Shown here: piece by piece, positions 1 to 7,623 of the stretch
Position numbering within the stretch: position 1 is the first letter of the stretch
Layout of the letters: each line of letters opens with the position of its first letter
Assembly (NCBI RefSeq): GCF_042611095.1
Contig: NZ_JBHFPV010000001.1
Span: forward strand, 1,302,001 to 1,366,000
Reading direction: 5' to 3'
Length of the DNA stretch: 64,000 nucleotides
From: Meishania litoralis
Lineage (GTDB): Bacteria; Bacteroidota; Bacteroidia; Flavobacteriales; Flavobacteriaceae
Notes under the pieces: generated by a model
The model's database searches: none
The model's input: only the letters and a program-made list of their open reading frames with translations
Told to the model about the DNA's origin: nothing
Program-made: the position numbers and the translations under genes

Positions 1-429
1 GGTGGGCACTTTTATGATGTTCAGGCCTTTTTCTTCCCCGCCCGGACTTTTCTTGTACTGGTCCTTCTCGTAGTCCAAAGCTACTATAGTAAGTCGATCC
101 ATAGGGTAATCGGCCGTTTCCAAAATTTTAAGAAACCGTGGCACCTCACGTCGGCTATCACCGCACCACGTACCCATAAATATGGTAATGTTATGTTGGT
201 TCAGTTCGTTTTTGATTGATTTAATGGGTTGCGGATCTACCGCATACGACTCGAACTGTTTTTCGAACCAAGCTTTATAACCGCCTTGGGTCAAACCGCT
301 TTTATCAATTTTTCCCAAAAGCATTTCATTGCCCCTTGCATCGGTCTTGGTTCGGTTGATTTCCTGTGCTAATGAAGAATGAAATATTAACAGTAAAAGT
401 AAGATGGAATAAGCGGTTCGTTGGGCCAT
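1..429 (-). CDS. Thioredoxin-like protein, exported (3' part outside window)
   Basis: Partial gene: the 143 N-terminal residues are present and the frame runs off the left edge. The start is ATG at 429. Residues 1-20 form a hydrophobic signal peptide ending SLA-Q, so the product is exported to the periplasm or anchored. A thioredoxin-type active site WCGDS sits near residue 86, after a predicted beta strand and just before a helix; it has only one cysteine instead of the usual CxxC, so the protein may bind or reduce a partner through a single thiol or may not be a classical oxidoreductase. Similar single-Cys WCGDS proteins are common in Flavobacteriia. It is divergent from the kinase gene that follows. 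The exact substrate cannot be read from the sequence. Confidence 0.75.
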   Translation of the reverse strand, partial: MAQRTAYSILLLLLIFHSSLAQEINRTKTDARGNEMLLGKIDKSGLTQGGYKAWFEKQFESYAVDPQPIKSIKNELNQHNITIFMGTWCGDSRREVPRFLKILETADYPMDRLTIVALDYEKDQYKKSPGGEEKGLNIIKVPT

Positions 430-646
430 GGTGCTGTTTTTTGGATTTTGTCCAAACCTAGGGCTCCTGCCTCTCCAAATTAAATATACTGTGCCATCGC
501 TTAAAAAGAAGATGCGAAACGTCTGGTGTCAGGTATATTCGGTCAATCGGCCATTTCTGGTCGTTCGTATCGACCAAACCTATGTTCATACATTTTTTTT
601 GACCTCTCGTTTTATTATTGGTATTTTTTAAACCTATTTTGTGCCA

Positions 647-1618
647 ATGAATATCTTGAGCCATCGGGTTACCAAAGTCTTGATCCATCTTTTATTTTGG
701 GCGTTGTTCATATTTATTTCGCTCTTTGTCTTTCCTGAATACCACTGGAAGGAAAACCCTTTTCTACAATATTTCTTCATTCTTTTGGTACTCGTGTATG
801 TGAACAACGAAGTGCTGCTTCCATTTTTTATCAAACGGAAAATGTATTTATCATATACCTTACTCATTGGGCTTATCGCTTTTTGGGCCACTCAATTGTA
901 CTGCAATTATTTTGCGCAATGTGGCTGTTCGATCATAAAATGTTTGTCTGATTATCTATGGCAGACCTTGGTGCCGTTGGCATTCTTTTCCTTTATTTGG
1001 ATGTTGTTCCGCTTTTTGGAAAAACAGGACGAAATCGAACTCATCAAGAAAGAACATACCGAAATGGAACTACAGTTTTTAAAGTCACAGATCGATCCAC
1101 ACGTACTTTTCAACAATCTCAATACCGTTTACTCGTATGCCTTGGAGAAACCGCAAGAAACCCCGAATCTTATCTTGATGCTCTCAGACAATCTAAAGCA
1201 TGTACTCTATGAAAGCAGTGCCCCAAAAGTGCCTTTGGAAAAAGAACTGGAATACATCGACAACTACATCGCATTTCAAAAAATAAGGACCGAGAACATC
1301 AATGAAGTCGTCTATAAAAAAGAGATTGAAAATTACGGCTTTGAAATTGCGCCCCTTTTGCTCATTACGTTGATCGAGAATGCCTTTAAACATAGTACAG
1401 CAAACAGCAAAGTCGAAGTAGCCATACAGGTAAAGAATTCCATTTTGCAGTGTGATTGCAGCAATCATATAAAAACTACCGTCACTGAAAATGGGAAACC
1501 CAAAATAGGGTTAGAAAATCTCAAAAAACGTTTATCCCTGTTGTATAAGAACAAACACGGACTGAAAATTACGGCAGATGGAAAATTCCATGTCCGCCTT
1601 AAATTGGAATTGTCATGA
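647..1618 (+). CDS. LytS/YehU-type membrane sensor histidine kinase
   Basis: About 323 residues. Four hydrophobic segments (roughly residues 12-30, 38-60, 66-88, 102-122) precede a short coiled linker and a histidine kinase domain of the His_kinase (LytS-like) family. The phospho-acceptor lies in the QIDPHVLFNNLN motif, His about 152, and a downstream LLITLIENAFKHS block is the N-box of the GHKL ATPase. There is no separate periplasmic sensor domain, so the signal is probably sensed within the membrane. A GTG lies six bases upstream (641), but ATG 647 is preferred. The stop overlaps the next gene's start (ATGA), so kinase and regulator are translationally coupled and form one two-component system. 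Confidence 0.9.
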   Translation: MNILSHRVTKVLIHLLFWALFIFISLFVFPEYHWKENPFLQYFFILLVLVYVNNEVLLPFFIKRKMYLSYTLLIGLIAFWATQLYCNYFAQCGCSIIKCLSDYLWQTLVPLAFFSFIWMLFRFLEKQDEIELIKKEHTEMELQFLKSQIDPHVLFNNLNTVYSYALEKPQETPNLILMLSDNLKHVLYESSAPKVPLEKELEYIDNYIAFQKIRTENINEVVYKKEIENYGFEIAPLLLITLIENAFKHSTANSKVEVAIQVKNSILQCDCSNHIKTTVTENGKPKIGLENLKKRLSLLYKNKHGLKITADGKFHVRLKLELS

Positions 1619-2316
1619 AGTGTATTATCATCGAAGATGAAATTCCGGCCCAGCGGATATTGTTGAACTATATCTCCAAGATTCCGGAATTGCAATTAAC
1701 GGGAAGTTATCAATCTGCCTTGGAAGCGAATCCGACCTTACGGAATACTGGCATAGATCTAGTTTTTCTGGACATCAACCTTCCCGATATTTCGGGAATT
1801 CAATACATAAAGACTTTGCCAAAGCCCCCTGCCATTATAATGACGACCGCCTATCACGAACATGCCGTCGAAAGTTTCGAATTGGATACCATTTGCGATT
1901 ATCTGGTCAAACCGTTTTCTTTTGAACGTTTTTTGAAGGCCATCAACAAGGTAAAAAAACTTGAAAATGCCATAGTTGATAACATCGAAAGTAACGAAAG
2001 TTCGTATGAATCGATTTTTCTGAACATTGACAAGACTTTGCACAAAATCAATGTTCTTGATATTCTTTACGTCGAATCTGACAAAAACTATGTGACGGTG
2101 GTCACCAAAAATGGAAAGTATTCGTACTTGGACTCCCTTAAAAACTGGATCCAAAAATTACCTGAAACACATTTCGTACAAGTTCATAAATCGTACGTCA
2201 TCAATTATCGTGAAATTGAAAAGATTGTCGGCAATATTGTTTTCATCCAAGCGGGAAAAATTCCGATCGGTCGGATCCATAAATCAAGATTCTTGAAGAA
2301 GTTAAAACTCGATTGA
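1615..2316 (+). CDS. LytTR-family response regulator
   Basis: 233 residues with a CheY-like receiver domain (about 1-120) followed by a LytTR DNA-binding domain (about 132-232). The acidic pocket (E7, D8), phospho-acceptor Asp53 in the VFLDINLPD motif and the conserved Lys99 in LVKPF are all present, so the receiver should be functional. The LytTR part carries the family's typical YVESDKNY stretch. It overlaps the upstream kinase by 4 bp and is its cognate partner. Members of this family in Bacteroidota control cell envelope and surface genes, but the targets are not visible here. The gene ends 3 bp from the convergent serine hydrolase gene. Confidence 0.92.
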   Translation: MKCIIIEDEIPAQRILLNYISKIPELQLTGSYQSALEANPTLRNTGIDLVFLDINLPDISGIQYIKTLPKPPAIIMTTAYHEHAVESFELDTICDYLVKPFSFERFLKAINKVKKLENAIVDNIESNESSYESIFLNIDKTLHKINVLDILYVESDKNYVTVVTKNGKYSYLDSLKNWIQKLPETHFVQVHKSYVINYREIEKIVGNIVFIQAGKIPIGRIHKSRFLKKLKLD

Positions 2317-2319
2317 AGC

Positions 2320-3474
2320 TTATTTCAAGGCCTTATTTACCTTGGTCATAAACTCTTCTATTTTATTGGGTTCCAACCACCGCGTGACGACTACCAGGTC
2401 ATTTTCTTTATCTATTACAATAAAGTTGCCCCCAAAACCTGCCGCATAGTAGATGTCTTCTGAAAGTCCTTCCCAATGGCGGTCGCCTTTTTTGTTGAGC
2501 CACCACATATAACCATAATTGATATTCGGTTTTGAGGGTTCGATTACTTTTTTGATCCATGATTCACTGATCAATTGCTCCTTTTTCCATTTACCATTAT
2601 TCAGGAATAGAAGACCGAACCGGGCCATGTCCTCGGTGTTGATAAAGAGTCCGGCTCCAGAATGACCACCGCCGGTGACCGATTTCATTCGAATGCCATC
2701 GATTTCGACCCAGGCATGATCATAACCGTGCCAGCGCCAAGTAGTCGAAGCTCCGATTTTGTCCATTATGTTTTCTTTCAAGACCATTGGCATCGGTTTA
2801 CGCCAAACATGGGTAAGGGCATAGGCCAAAACATTTACACGCACATCATTATATTCCATCACAGAGCCGGGTTCTTTGGGTTTTTCAAATTTCCAATCGT
2901 CTATTCCACCTACTCTTGGAGGACGATCGGCCCAATCTTTACCGCCCCATAGTTCACCCGACCAGGCCGAATTCTGTTGCAGCAAATGTTCCCAGGTAAT
3001 CTTTGAATTATGGGCTCCGTCAAAAGTGCCGTCCCAAACATAATCGGCTACTTTATCATGCGTGTTGGCAATAAGTCCTCGGTCTTCTGCCAGTCCGGCC
3101 ATTGTACTTAAAAAGCTCTTGGTTACGCTAAAGGTCATATCGACCCTTTTGGTATCGCCCCATTGGGCGATGACATAACCATTTTTCAGAATCATCCCGG
3201 CGGGTCCGCCACGTTTTTTGGTCGGCCCCAATATCTTGTGAAAAGGCTCGCGCTCAAATCCTTTAAGAATTGCAATACGCAAGTCGCGTGACCCCGAATA
3301 TTCATTTGCTTCAGCATAGTCAACCGCTGCCTGTAATGCTTCAGAATCGATTTTAAAGTCGGTCGGTTGTTTATGTTGCCATTCGCTATTTCGCTCAGGG
3401 AAGTAATAATCGGTTTGGGACATTAAAAGGTTCACACCTATCAAAAAAAAATAACTGATTGTTGATAATCTCAT
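2320..3474 (-). CDS. Serine hydrolase, beta-lactamase/PBP4 fold
   Basis: 384 residues with an N-terminal signal peptide (about 1-19, ending near LLMSQ). The beta-lactamase family (PF00144) signature S-x-x-K is at Ser116-Val-Thr-Lys119, and a Y-N-D box near residue 210 occupies the position of the YxN motif of class C enzymes. A GGGHSGAGL stretch lies further on. Family members are D-aminopeptidases, esterases or penicillin-recognising enzymes; the natural substrate cannot be told from sequence and it need not act on beta-lactams. It is monocistronic and convergent with the LytTR gene. Confidence 0.85.
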   Translation of the reverse strand: MRLSTISYFFLIGVNLLMSQTDYYFPERNSEWQHKQPTDFKIDSEALQAAVDYAEANEYSGSRDLRIAILKGFEREPFHKILGPTKKRGGPAGMILKNGYVIAQWGDTKRVDMTFSVTKSFLSTMAGLAEDRGLIANTHDKVADYVWDGTFDGAHNSKITWEHLLQQNSAWSGELWGGKDWADRPPRVGGIDDWKFEKPKEPGSVMEYNDVRVNVLAYALTHVWRKPMPMVLKENIMDKIGASTTWRWHGYDHAWVEIDGIRMKSVTGGGHSGAGLFINTEDMARFGLLFLNNGKWKKEQLISESWIKKVIEPSKPNINYGYMWWLNKKGDRHWEGLSEDIYYAAGFGGNFIVIDKENDLVVVTRWLEPNKIEEFMTKVNKALK

Positions 3475-3632
3475 CTTTCCATAAATTTAACTATTGGCAA
3501 CCATTCGGATTTTAAAGTAATTACTGTCAAATGTTCAAAGTAAGAAATTTATGTGAACATTCATTCCAAAGTTACATTCCCGTTATTTATATGGCAGAGT
3601 TATTGATTTAAAAATATTGTCGACAAAATATC

Positions 3633-4817
3633 ATGAAAATAAATCAGTATATACTTTTTCTTTGCGCGTTTTGCCTTTTGCCAATTGGTATGAGAAAAGT
3701 ACATGCCCAAAAAACGGTTGAACAATTGACCAAAGAATTTAATCAAGCGTATACCCAAGAAACAGGGAGAAAATTGCTCTTTGCATATGCCAAGGACAAC
3801 TATTACAATTCGAAAAATGGACAAGGACATTACTACATGGCGTGGTCGTTTGAAGGTCTTCTTCAAGCATGGCAAGCAACCGGAGATCCTGAGTTTTTTG
3901 ATGACCTTCAACAGATAATTAATTCGTTAAGGTCCTCGGCCAAAAATCTTAAGGGTATAAGTAAAGATTTTCGAGGATGGCCCGCAGGAGATCAATATTA
4001 TAAAGAGAACGGGGCAACTTTATTTGACAGTTATCTGTGGCGCTTTGTTTTTACATTTTATAGAATTATCGAACAAAGCCCGAATCTTAAAAAAGAGAAT
4101 TTGAATTGGTATGAAGACAACCTGAATTGGGCAATAAAAAACATCTGGGATAGGTATGAAAACCAAGGTATACAATACTACATATATCGTGAAAACCCAT
4201 ATATGACCAGCCATTGGGGTCGAATTGCAATGGAACTGTATCTAATAACTTCCGAACCAAAATATCTAATCACATTTGAAAACATCAGTTATAAGGGTAT
4301 TTCAGGAAAGGCGCAAAACGGACAGCATATTTTAAACCGATTCAAGCCCAATGTGGGAAAAAAAGGCGCCTTGGATTTTTCCCCGAATTGGTCTCTGGAA
4401 GCTACCGGTACTACTGATGGAGGGCATTTTAGCGACGTAGTTAGTTTTATTACCAATGCCATTGAAAATAAAATGTATTGGCATACTCAAAAAGAATGGC
4501 TGCTACCAGGAATAATATCTACATATAGGGACATCGTTTGGGACGATAAAAAGAACATGATGGGAACAGGTTATCTAAATGGAACGAGCGACCCATCTGG
4601 CTACGCACAATACGGGAGAACCCCTATCAGTCAAGGTGCACAGTTAAACCTAGGAAGATTTGATGAAAATTTTCAAAAACTTTTGGAGGAGCATTATACC
4701 CCAAACGCAAATACATTTAATAAAGTTTTGTTGGCCGGTATACTTTTAAATAATCGGGTAATCTTGGAAAATGGAAAGCCTTTTTATCCTGAAGTTTACA
4801 TTTATTCAGAGAATTGA
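3633..4817 (+). CDS. Secreted protein of unknown function, probable helical toroid
   Basis: 394 residues. The first 26 residues are a signal peptide ending with VHA-Q, so the protein is exported. The rest is rich in Trp and Tyr and has repeated helix-like segments with the spacing expected of an alpha/alpha toroid, resembling glycoside hydrolase or polysaccharide lyase folds (for example YMAWSFEGLLQAW and WGRIAMELYLI). A glycine-rich TTDGGHFSD stretch near residue 265 might be an active-site loop. I do not recognise the family, and no catalytic assignment is made. The 3' end overlaps the convergent acetyltransferase gene by 12 bp. Confidence 0.65.
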   Translation: MKINQYILFLCAFCLLPIGMRKVHAQKTVEQLTKEFNQAYTQETGRKLLFAYAKDNYYNSKNGQGHYYMAWSFEGLLQAWQATGDPEFFDDLQQIINSLRSSAKNLKGISKDFRGWPAGDQYYKENGATLFDSYLWRFVFTFYRIIEQSPNLKKENLNWYEDNLNWAIKNIWDRYENQGIQYYIYRENPYMTSHWGRIAMELYLITSEPKYLITFENISYKGISGKAQNGQHILNRFKPNVGKKGALDFSPNWSLEATGTTDGGHFSDVVSFITNAIENKMYWHTQKEWLLPGIISTYRDIVWDDKKNMMGTGYLNGTSDPSGYAQYGRTPISQGAQLNLGRFDENFQKLLEEHYTPNANTFNKVLLAGILLNNRVILENGKPFYPEVYIYSEN

Positions 4818-5342
4818 TTCAGGAGTCATTAAATCAAAACGCATCAACCAATCCATCTGTTTGTCACTTCCGATGTAGTATGGGTGCATTCCAAATTTTG
4901 AAAATCCATTTTTTTCGTAAAAAGAGATAGCCCTCTCATTCTTTTCCCACACCCCGAGCCAAAGGAATTCTTTTTGCATTTCTTGTGCAATTTTAATCGC
5001 TTCTTGCAATATCCAACGGCCTATTTTTCTGTTCTGAAATTCCTTGAGAACATAAATACGTTCCAGTTCGATGGATTCAGGTCGTTTTAAATCGGTCTGC
5101 GCCTGCTTAAGGTTCAACTTGAAATATCCTACTTGAGACCAGTCCAAATAAACAAAATAGAAATAAGAGTCTTTATTTGAAAGTTGCTTTTTCAGGTTTT
5201 CGCGATCAAAGGCCCTATTGACGTAGTTATTGAAATCTTCGGGTTTATTATCCTTTTCAAAGGCCTCGACAAACGTCTTTCGCGAAATCTTTACCAAATC
5301 ACTTAAAGATTCGTGGGAACACTGTTCAAGTCGTAGTTGCAT
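4806..5342 (-). CDS. GNAT family N-acetyltransferase
   Basis: 178 residues covering a complete GNAT domain. Motif A, the acetyl-CoA pyrophosphate-binding loop, is recognisable as RIYVLKEFQNRKIGRWIL (R/Q-x-x-x-K-I-G), followed by motif B with GVWEKNERAISFYEKNGF, typical of small-molecule and protein N-acetyltransferases. The acceptor is unknown. It is a soluble cytoplasmic protein with no signal peptide. The 3' end overlaps the convergent secreted-protein gene. Its 5' side is separated by a strong hairpin terminator from the short gene at 5431-5538, so it probably has its own promoter in the 35 bp between them. Confidence 0.85.
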   Translation of the reverse strand: MQLRLEQCSHESLSDLVKISRKTFVEAFEKDNKPEDFNNYVNRAFDRENLKKQLSNKDSYFYFVYLDWSQVGYFKLNLKQAQTDLKRPESIELERIYVLKEFQNRKIGRWILQEAIKIAQEMQKEFLWLGVWEKNERAISFYEKNGFSKFGMHPYYIGSDKQMDWLMRFDLMTPESIL

Positions 5343-5377
5343 GATGCTGATAGATGAACTCTAAAAATATTAAAAAC

Positions 5378-5411
5378 AAAAAAGCCATGCTTTGGGGAAC
5401 ATGGCTTTTTT
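5378..5411 (-). terminator. Strong rho-independent terminator, bidirectional in form
   Basis: A 12-bp perfect stem (AAAAAAGCCATG paired with CATGGCTTTTTT) encloses a 10-nt loop and provides a U tract on either strand. On the minus strand it lies about 20 nt behind the stop codon of the 35-codon gene and ahead of the acetyltransferase. Confidence 0.85.
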
Positions 5412-5430
5412 TAAAATTCTTGTAGCTACG

Positions 5431-5538
5431 CTATAGCATAAACAGTTTTCGCGTAAGCATTACAATACCGCTAAAGAAATCGTTCTTATAAACCTGTATT
5501 TCTTTTTGTGCGGGTGCATGGTTCATTTGGGCGTCCAT
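5431..5538 (-). CDS. Small gene, 35 residues, unknown function
   Basis: ATG at 5538 opens a 35-codon frame ending with TAG at 5431-5433. The product starts MDAQMNHAPAQKEI and ends with a short amphipathic or hydrophobic stretch (FFSGIVMLTRKLFML) that could sit at a membrane surface. A strong terminator follows within 20 nt, and about 215 bp of otherwise empty sequence precede it, which is room for a promoter. This stand-alone arrangement is the main support for it being a gene. I do not recognise a family. It could instead be a small RNA whose frame is accidental. Confidence 0.5.
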   Translation of the reverse strand: MDAQMNHAPAQKEIQVYKNDFFSGIVMLTRKLFML

Positions 5539-5759
5539 AATCGTGGGTTTTGTTAGGTTAGATTTGGGGGCTAACTTTCAATTACATCGTAAAATTAGCA
5601 CTTACTTGTCAACGGACTAAATTATTGTTGTGAAGCACCTCTATAATGTTGTGAAAAATATGAACGGTCAATTTCTACGATAAAGAACATCGGCTAAATG
5701 CACTTCAAGCACCTATCTGCATCGAGAAAACCTATAAACGCTGATTGTCTAATACCCAC
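5539..5759. other. Intergenic region, no further gene seen
   Basis: About 220 bp between the short gene and scoB. It must hold the promoter of the minus-strand short gene, but no exact TAnnTTTG element with a well-placed TTG was found. No open frame of note. Confidence 0.5.
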
Positions 5760-6413
5760 CTAAATGGCCATTTCAGGAATGTCTCCCTGTACTACAAGGG
5801 TGCCCTCGGTCGCTTTTTCAATTTCCTCTACCGATACTCCTGGCGCGCGTTCCAGTAAAAGAAATCCATCGGGAGTAACCTCGAGTACGGCTAGATTGGT
5901 CACGATTTTTTTTACACAGCCCACCCCTGTCAGGGGTAGCGAGCACCTCTTAAGCAATTTTGATGCACCAGCCCTATTGGTATGCATCATGGCAACGATA
6001 ATATTTTCAGCGGATGCAACAAGATCCATGGCCCCGCCCATACCCTTGACCATTTTTCCGGGAATTTTCCAATTGGCAATATCTCCGTTCTCGGCAACCT
6101 CCATAGCTCCCAAAATGGTAAGGTCTACATGTTTTCCACGAATCATTCCGAAGCTGGTTGCCGAATCGAAGAATGATGCCCCTGGCAGCGTTGTTATCGT
6201 TTGCTTTCCGGCATTTATGATATCGGCATCTTCCTCACCTTCAAATGGAAAAGGACCCATGCCCAAAACCCCGTTTTCACTTTGAAATTCCACACTGATG
6301 TCGTCACGCACAAAATTGGCGACCAGGGTAGGTATGCCGATGCCCAGGTTTACATAGTACCCGTCTTTGACCTCCTTGGCGATACGTTTTGCTATTCCGT
6401 TTTTATCAAGCAT
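5760..6413 (-). CDS. scoB: 3-oxoacid CoA-transferase subunit B
   Basis: 217 residues, the usual length of the small subunit of succinyl-CoA:3-ketoacid / acetoacetate CoA-transferase. The SENG motif with catalytic Glu46 is followed by GVLGMGPFP, the standard family active-site block. The enzyme moves CoA between succinyl-CoA or acetyl-CoA and acetoacetate in ketone body and short-chain acid metabolism. Subunit A lies upstream in the same orientation, but the usual direct contact between the two genes is broken by a 0.4-kb four-helix-bundle gene. Confidence 0.93.
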   Translation of the reverse strand: MLDKNGIAKRIAKEVKDGYYVNLGIGIPTLVANFVRDDISVEFQSENGVLGMGPFPFEGEEDADIINAGKQTITTLPGASFFDSATSFGMIRGKHVDLTILGAMEVAENGDIANWKIPGKMVKGMGGAMDLVASAENIIVAMMHTNRAGASKLLKRCSLPLTGVGCVKKIVTNLAVLEVTPDGFLLLERAPGVSVEEIEKATEGTLVVQGDIPEMAI

Positions 6414-6429
6414 AATTATGAAAATTCGC

Positions 6430-6450
6430 TGATTTGAAAAATTTGATAAT
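6430..6450 (-). repeat. Inverted-repeat arm, downstream side of scoA/scoB four-helix-bundle element
   Basis: TGATTTGAAAAATTTGATAAT. Its reverse complement matches 6802-6821 at about 18 of 20 positions with one single-base gap. The arm ends on the stop codon of the four-helix-bundle gene (TGA at 6450-6452 on the minus strand). Confidence 0.6.
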
Positions 6451-6803
6451 CATTTCTTTTTACTTGAAGATATGATTTTTGATACAACTAATATTATTGA
6501 ACTTATCTGTTTTTGCAATTCCGCGCTTGGACTGGGATAAAAAGGGGATCTCTCGCACAATTTTAGCCAATACTCAACTTCATCTGCTTCTTTAGCAGCA
6601 ATTTTAAACTTATGTATGAAATCCGCTTTACTCTCAGCGTTTTGAGCCTCCTTAATATTGGACCCAATTGAAGTGCCGCTCCTAAAAATTTGCGATGACA
6701 TTTCATACTTATTAATATCTCTTAAAGATTCTGCATACTCGATTATCTTAATCGAAAAATCAAAAGTCAAATCAACAATTAAGTTTTTCTTATCATTCCT
6801 CAT
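6450..6803 (-). CDS. Four-helix-bundle protein, 23S rRNA-IVS protein family
   Basis: 117 residues from ATG at 6803; an in-frame TTG six bases upstream (6809) is an alternative start. The sequence carries the hallmarks of the four-helix-bundle/S23 family (PF05635, TIGR02436): SLRDINKYEMSSQIFRSGTSIGSNIKEAQNAESKADFIHKFKIAAKEADEVEYWLKL. Members were first found as ORFs in intervening sequences of 23S rRNA and are related to the Avd proteins of diversity-generating retroelements; they form pentameric nucleic-acid-binding bundles. No reverse transcriptase is nearby. Here the gene splits scoA from scoB and is bounded by inverted repeats, so it looks like an inserted unit. Confidence 0.88.
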   Translation of the reverse strand: MRNDKKNLIVDLTFDFSIKIIEYAESLRDINKYEMSSQIFRSGTSIGSNIKEAQNAESKADFIHKFKIAAKEADEVEYWLKLCERSPFYPSPSAELQKQISSIILVVSKIISSSKKK

Positions 6804-6821
6804 TTTCAAATTTCCAAATCA
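6802..6821 (-). repeat. Inverted-repeat arm, upstream side of scoA/scoB four-helix-bundle element
   Basis: Partner of the arm at 6430-6450. It covers both the scoA stop codon (6819-6821) and the start region of the four-helix-bundle gene (ATG 6801-6803 just beyond, TTG 6807-6809 inside). Confidence 0.6.
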
Positions 6822-7520
6822 TGTCGTTTTCCTAACGGTCAATTGCTCTATTCGTTTCTCATAGTTTGTTCCCTGAAAGATTCGTTGAACAAAAATTCCT
6901 GGAACATGGATTTCATTGGGGTCTAGCTCCCCAGCCGGAACCAATTGCTCTACTTCGGCTACCGTAATCTTGGCCGCACCGCACATACAGGGATTGAAAT
7001 TACGTGCCGTACCCTTGAAGATCAAATTTCCCGCCTCATCGCCTTTCCAAGCTTTGACAAAGGCAAAATCAGCCTTGTATGCATGTTCCAAAACGTACAT
7101 CTTACCATTGAATTCACGTATTTCTTTTCCTTCGGCCACTTCGGTTCCATAACCGGCAGGGGTATAAAAGGCCGGGAATCCAGCCTGAGCGGCCCTGCAT
7201 TTTTCTGCCAAGGTTCCTTGAGGGGTCAGTTCAACCTCTAGCTCACCGCTCAACATTTGACGCTCAAATTCATCATTTTCACCAACGTATGATGAAATCA
7301 TTTTCTTGATCTGGCGCTTTTTTAGCAATAGTCCCAAGCCAAAATCATCCACTCCGGCATTATTGGAAATACAGGTAATATCGGTAACCATCAACCTCAC
7401 CAATTCGGCAATGGCATTTTCTGGAATTCCGCAAAGCCCAAAGCCCCCTAACATAAAGGTCATTCCATCTTTGACTCCTTCAAGCGCAATTGTTACATTT
7501 TCGACTGTTTTTTTAATCAT
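6819..7520 (-). CDS. scoA: 3-oxoacid CoA-transferase subunit A
   Basis: 233 residues, normal for the alpha subunit. The glycine-rich CoA-binding signature GGFGLCGIPENAI (about residues 21-33) is intact. It forms the heteromeric CoA-transferase with the product at 5760-6413. The last codons run into the inverted repeat of the four-helix-bundle insertion, so the C terminus may have been altered by the insertion. The gene begins about 50 bp downstream of a hairpin terminator that closes the PBP1A operon. Confidence 0.93.
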   Translation of the reverse strand: MIKKTVENVTIALEGVKDGMTFMLGGFGLCGIPENAIAELVRLMVTDITCISNNAGVDDFGLGLLLKKRQIKKMISSYVGENDEFERQMLSGELEVELTPQGTLAEKCRAAQAGFPAFYTPAGYGTEVAEGKEIREFNGKMYVLEHAYKADFAFVKAWKGDEAGNLIFKGTARNFNPCMCGAAKITVAEVEQLVPAGELDPNEIHVPGIFVQRIFQGTNYEKRIEQLTVRKTT

Positions 7521-7571
7521 CCCGCATTATCATTTCTATATTAATACTGCCCTAATTTACGTCTTTATATA

Positions 7572-7605
7572 AGAAAGCCCCAACTTTCAACGGCTAGGGC
7601 TTTCT
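7572..7605 (-). terminator. Rho-independent terminator after the PBP1A operon
   Basis: A 9-bp stem (AGAAAGCCC with GGGCTTTCT) with a 16-nt loop lies 19 nt past the PBP1A stop codon. The U tract is modest on either strand. Confidence 0.65.
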
Positions 7606-7623
7606 CTTGTTTGTTATTATCTC

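Noticed and set aside
6450..6803. Possible diversity-generating retroelement because of the Avd-like four-helix bundle
   Set aside because: No reverse transcriptase, template repeat or variable repeat is present nearby; the protein fits the IVS family as well.
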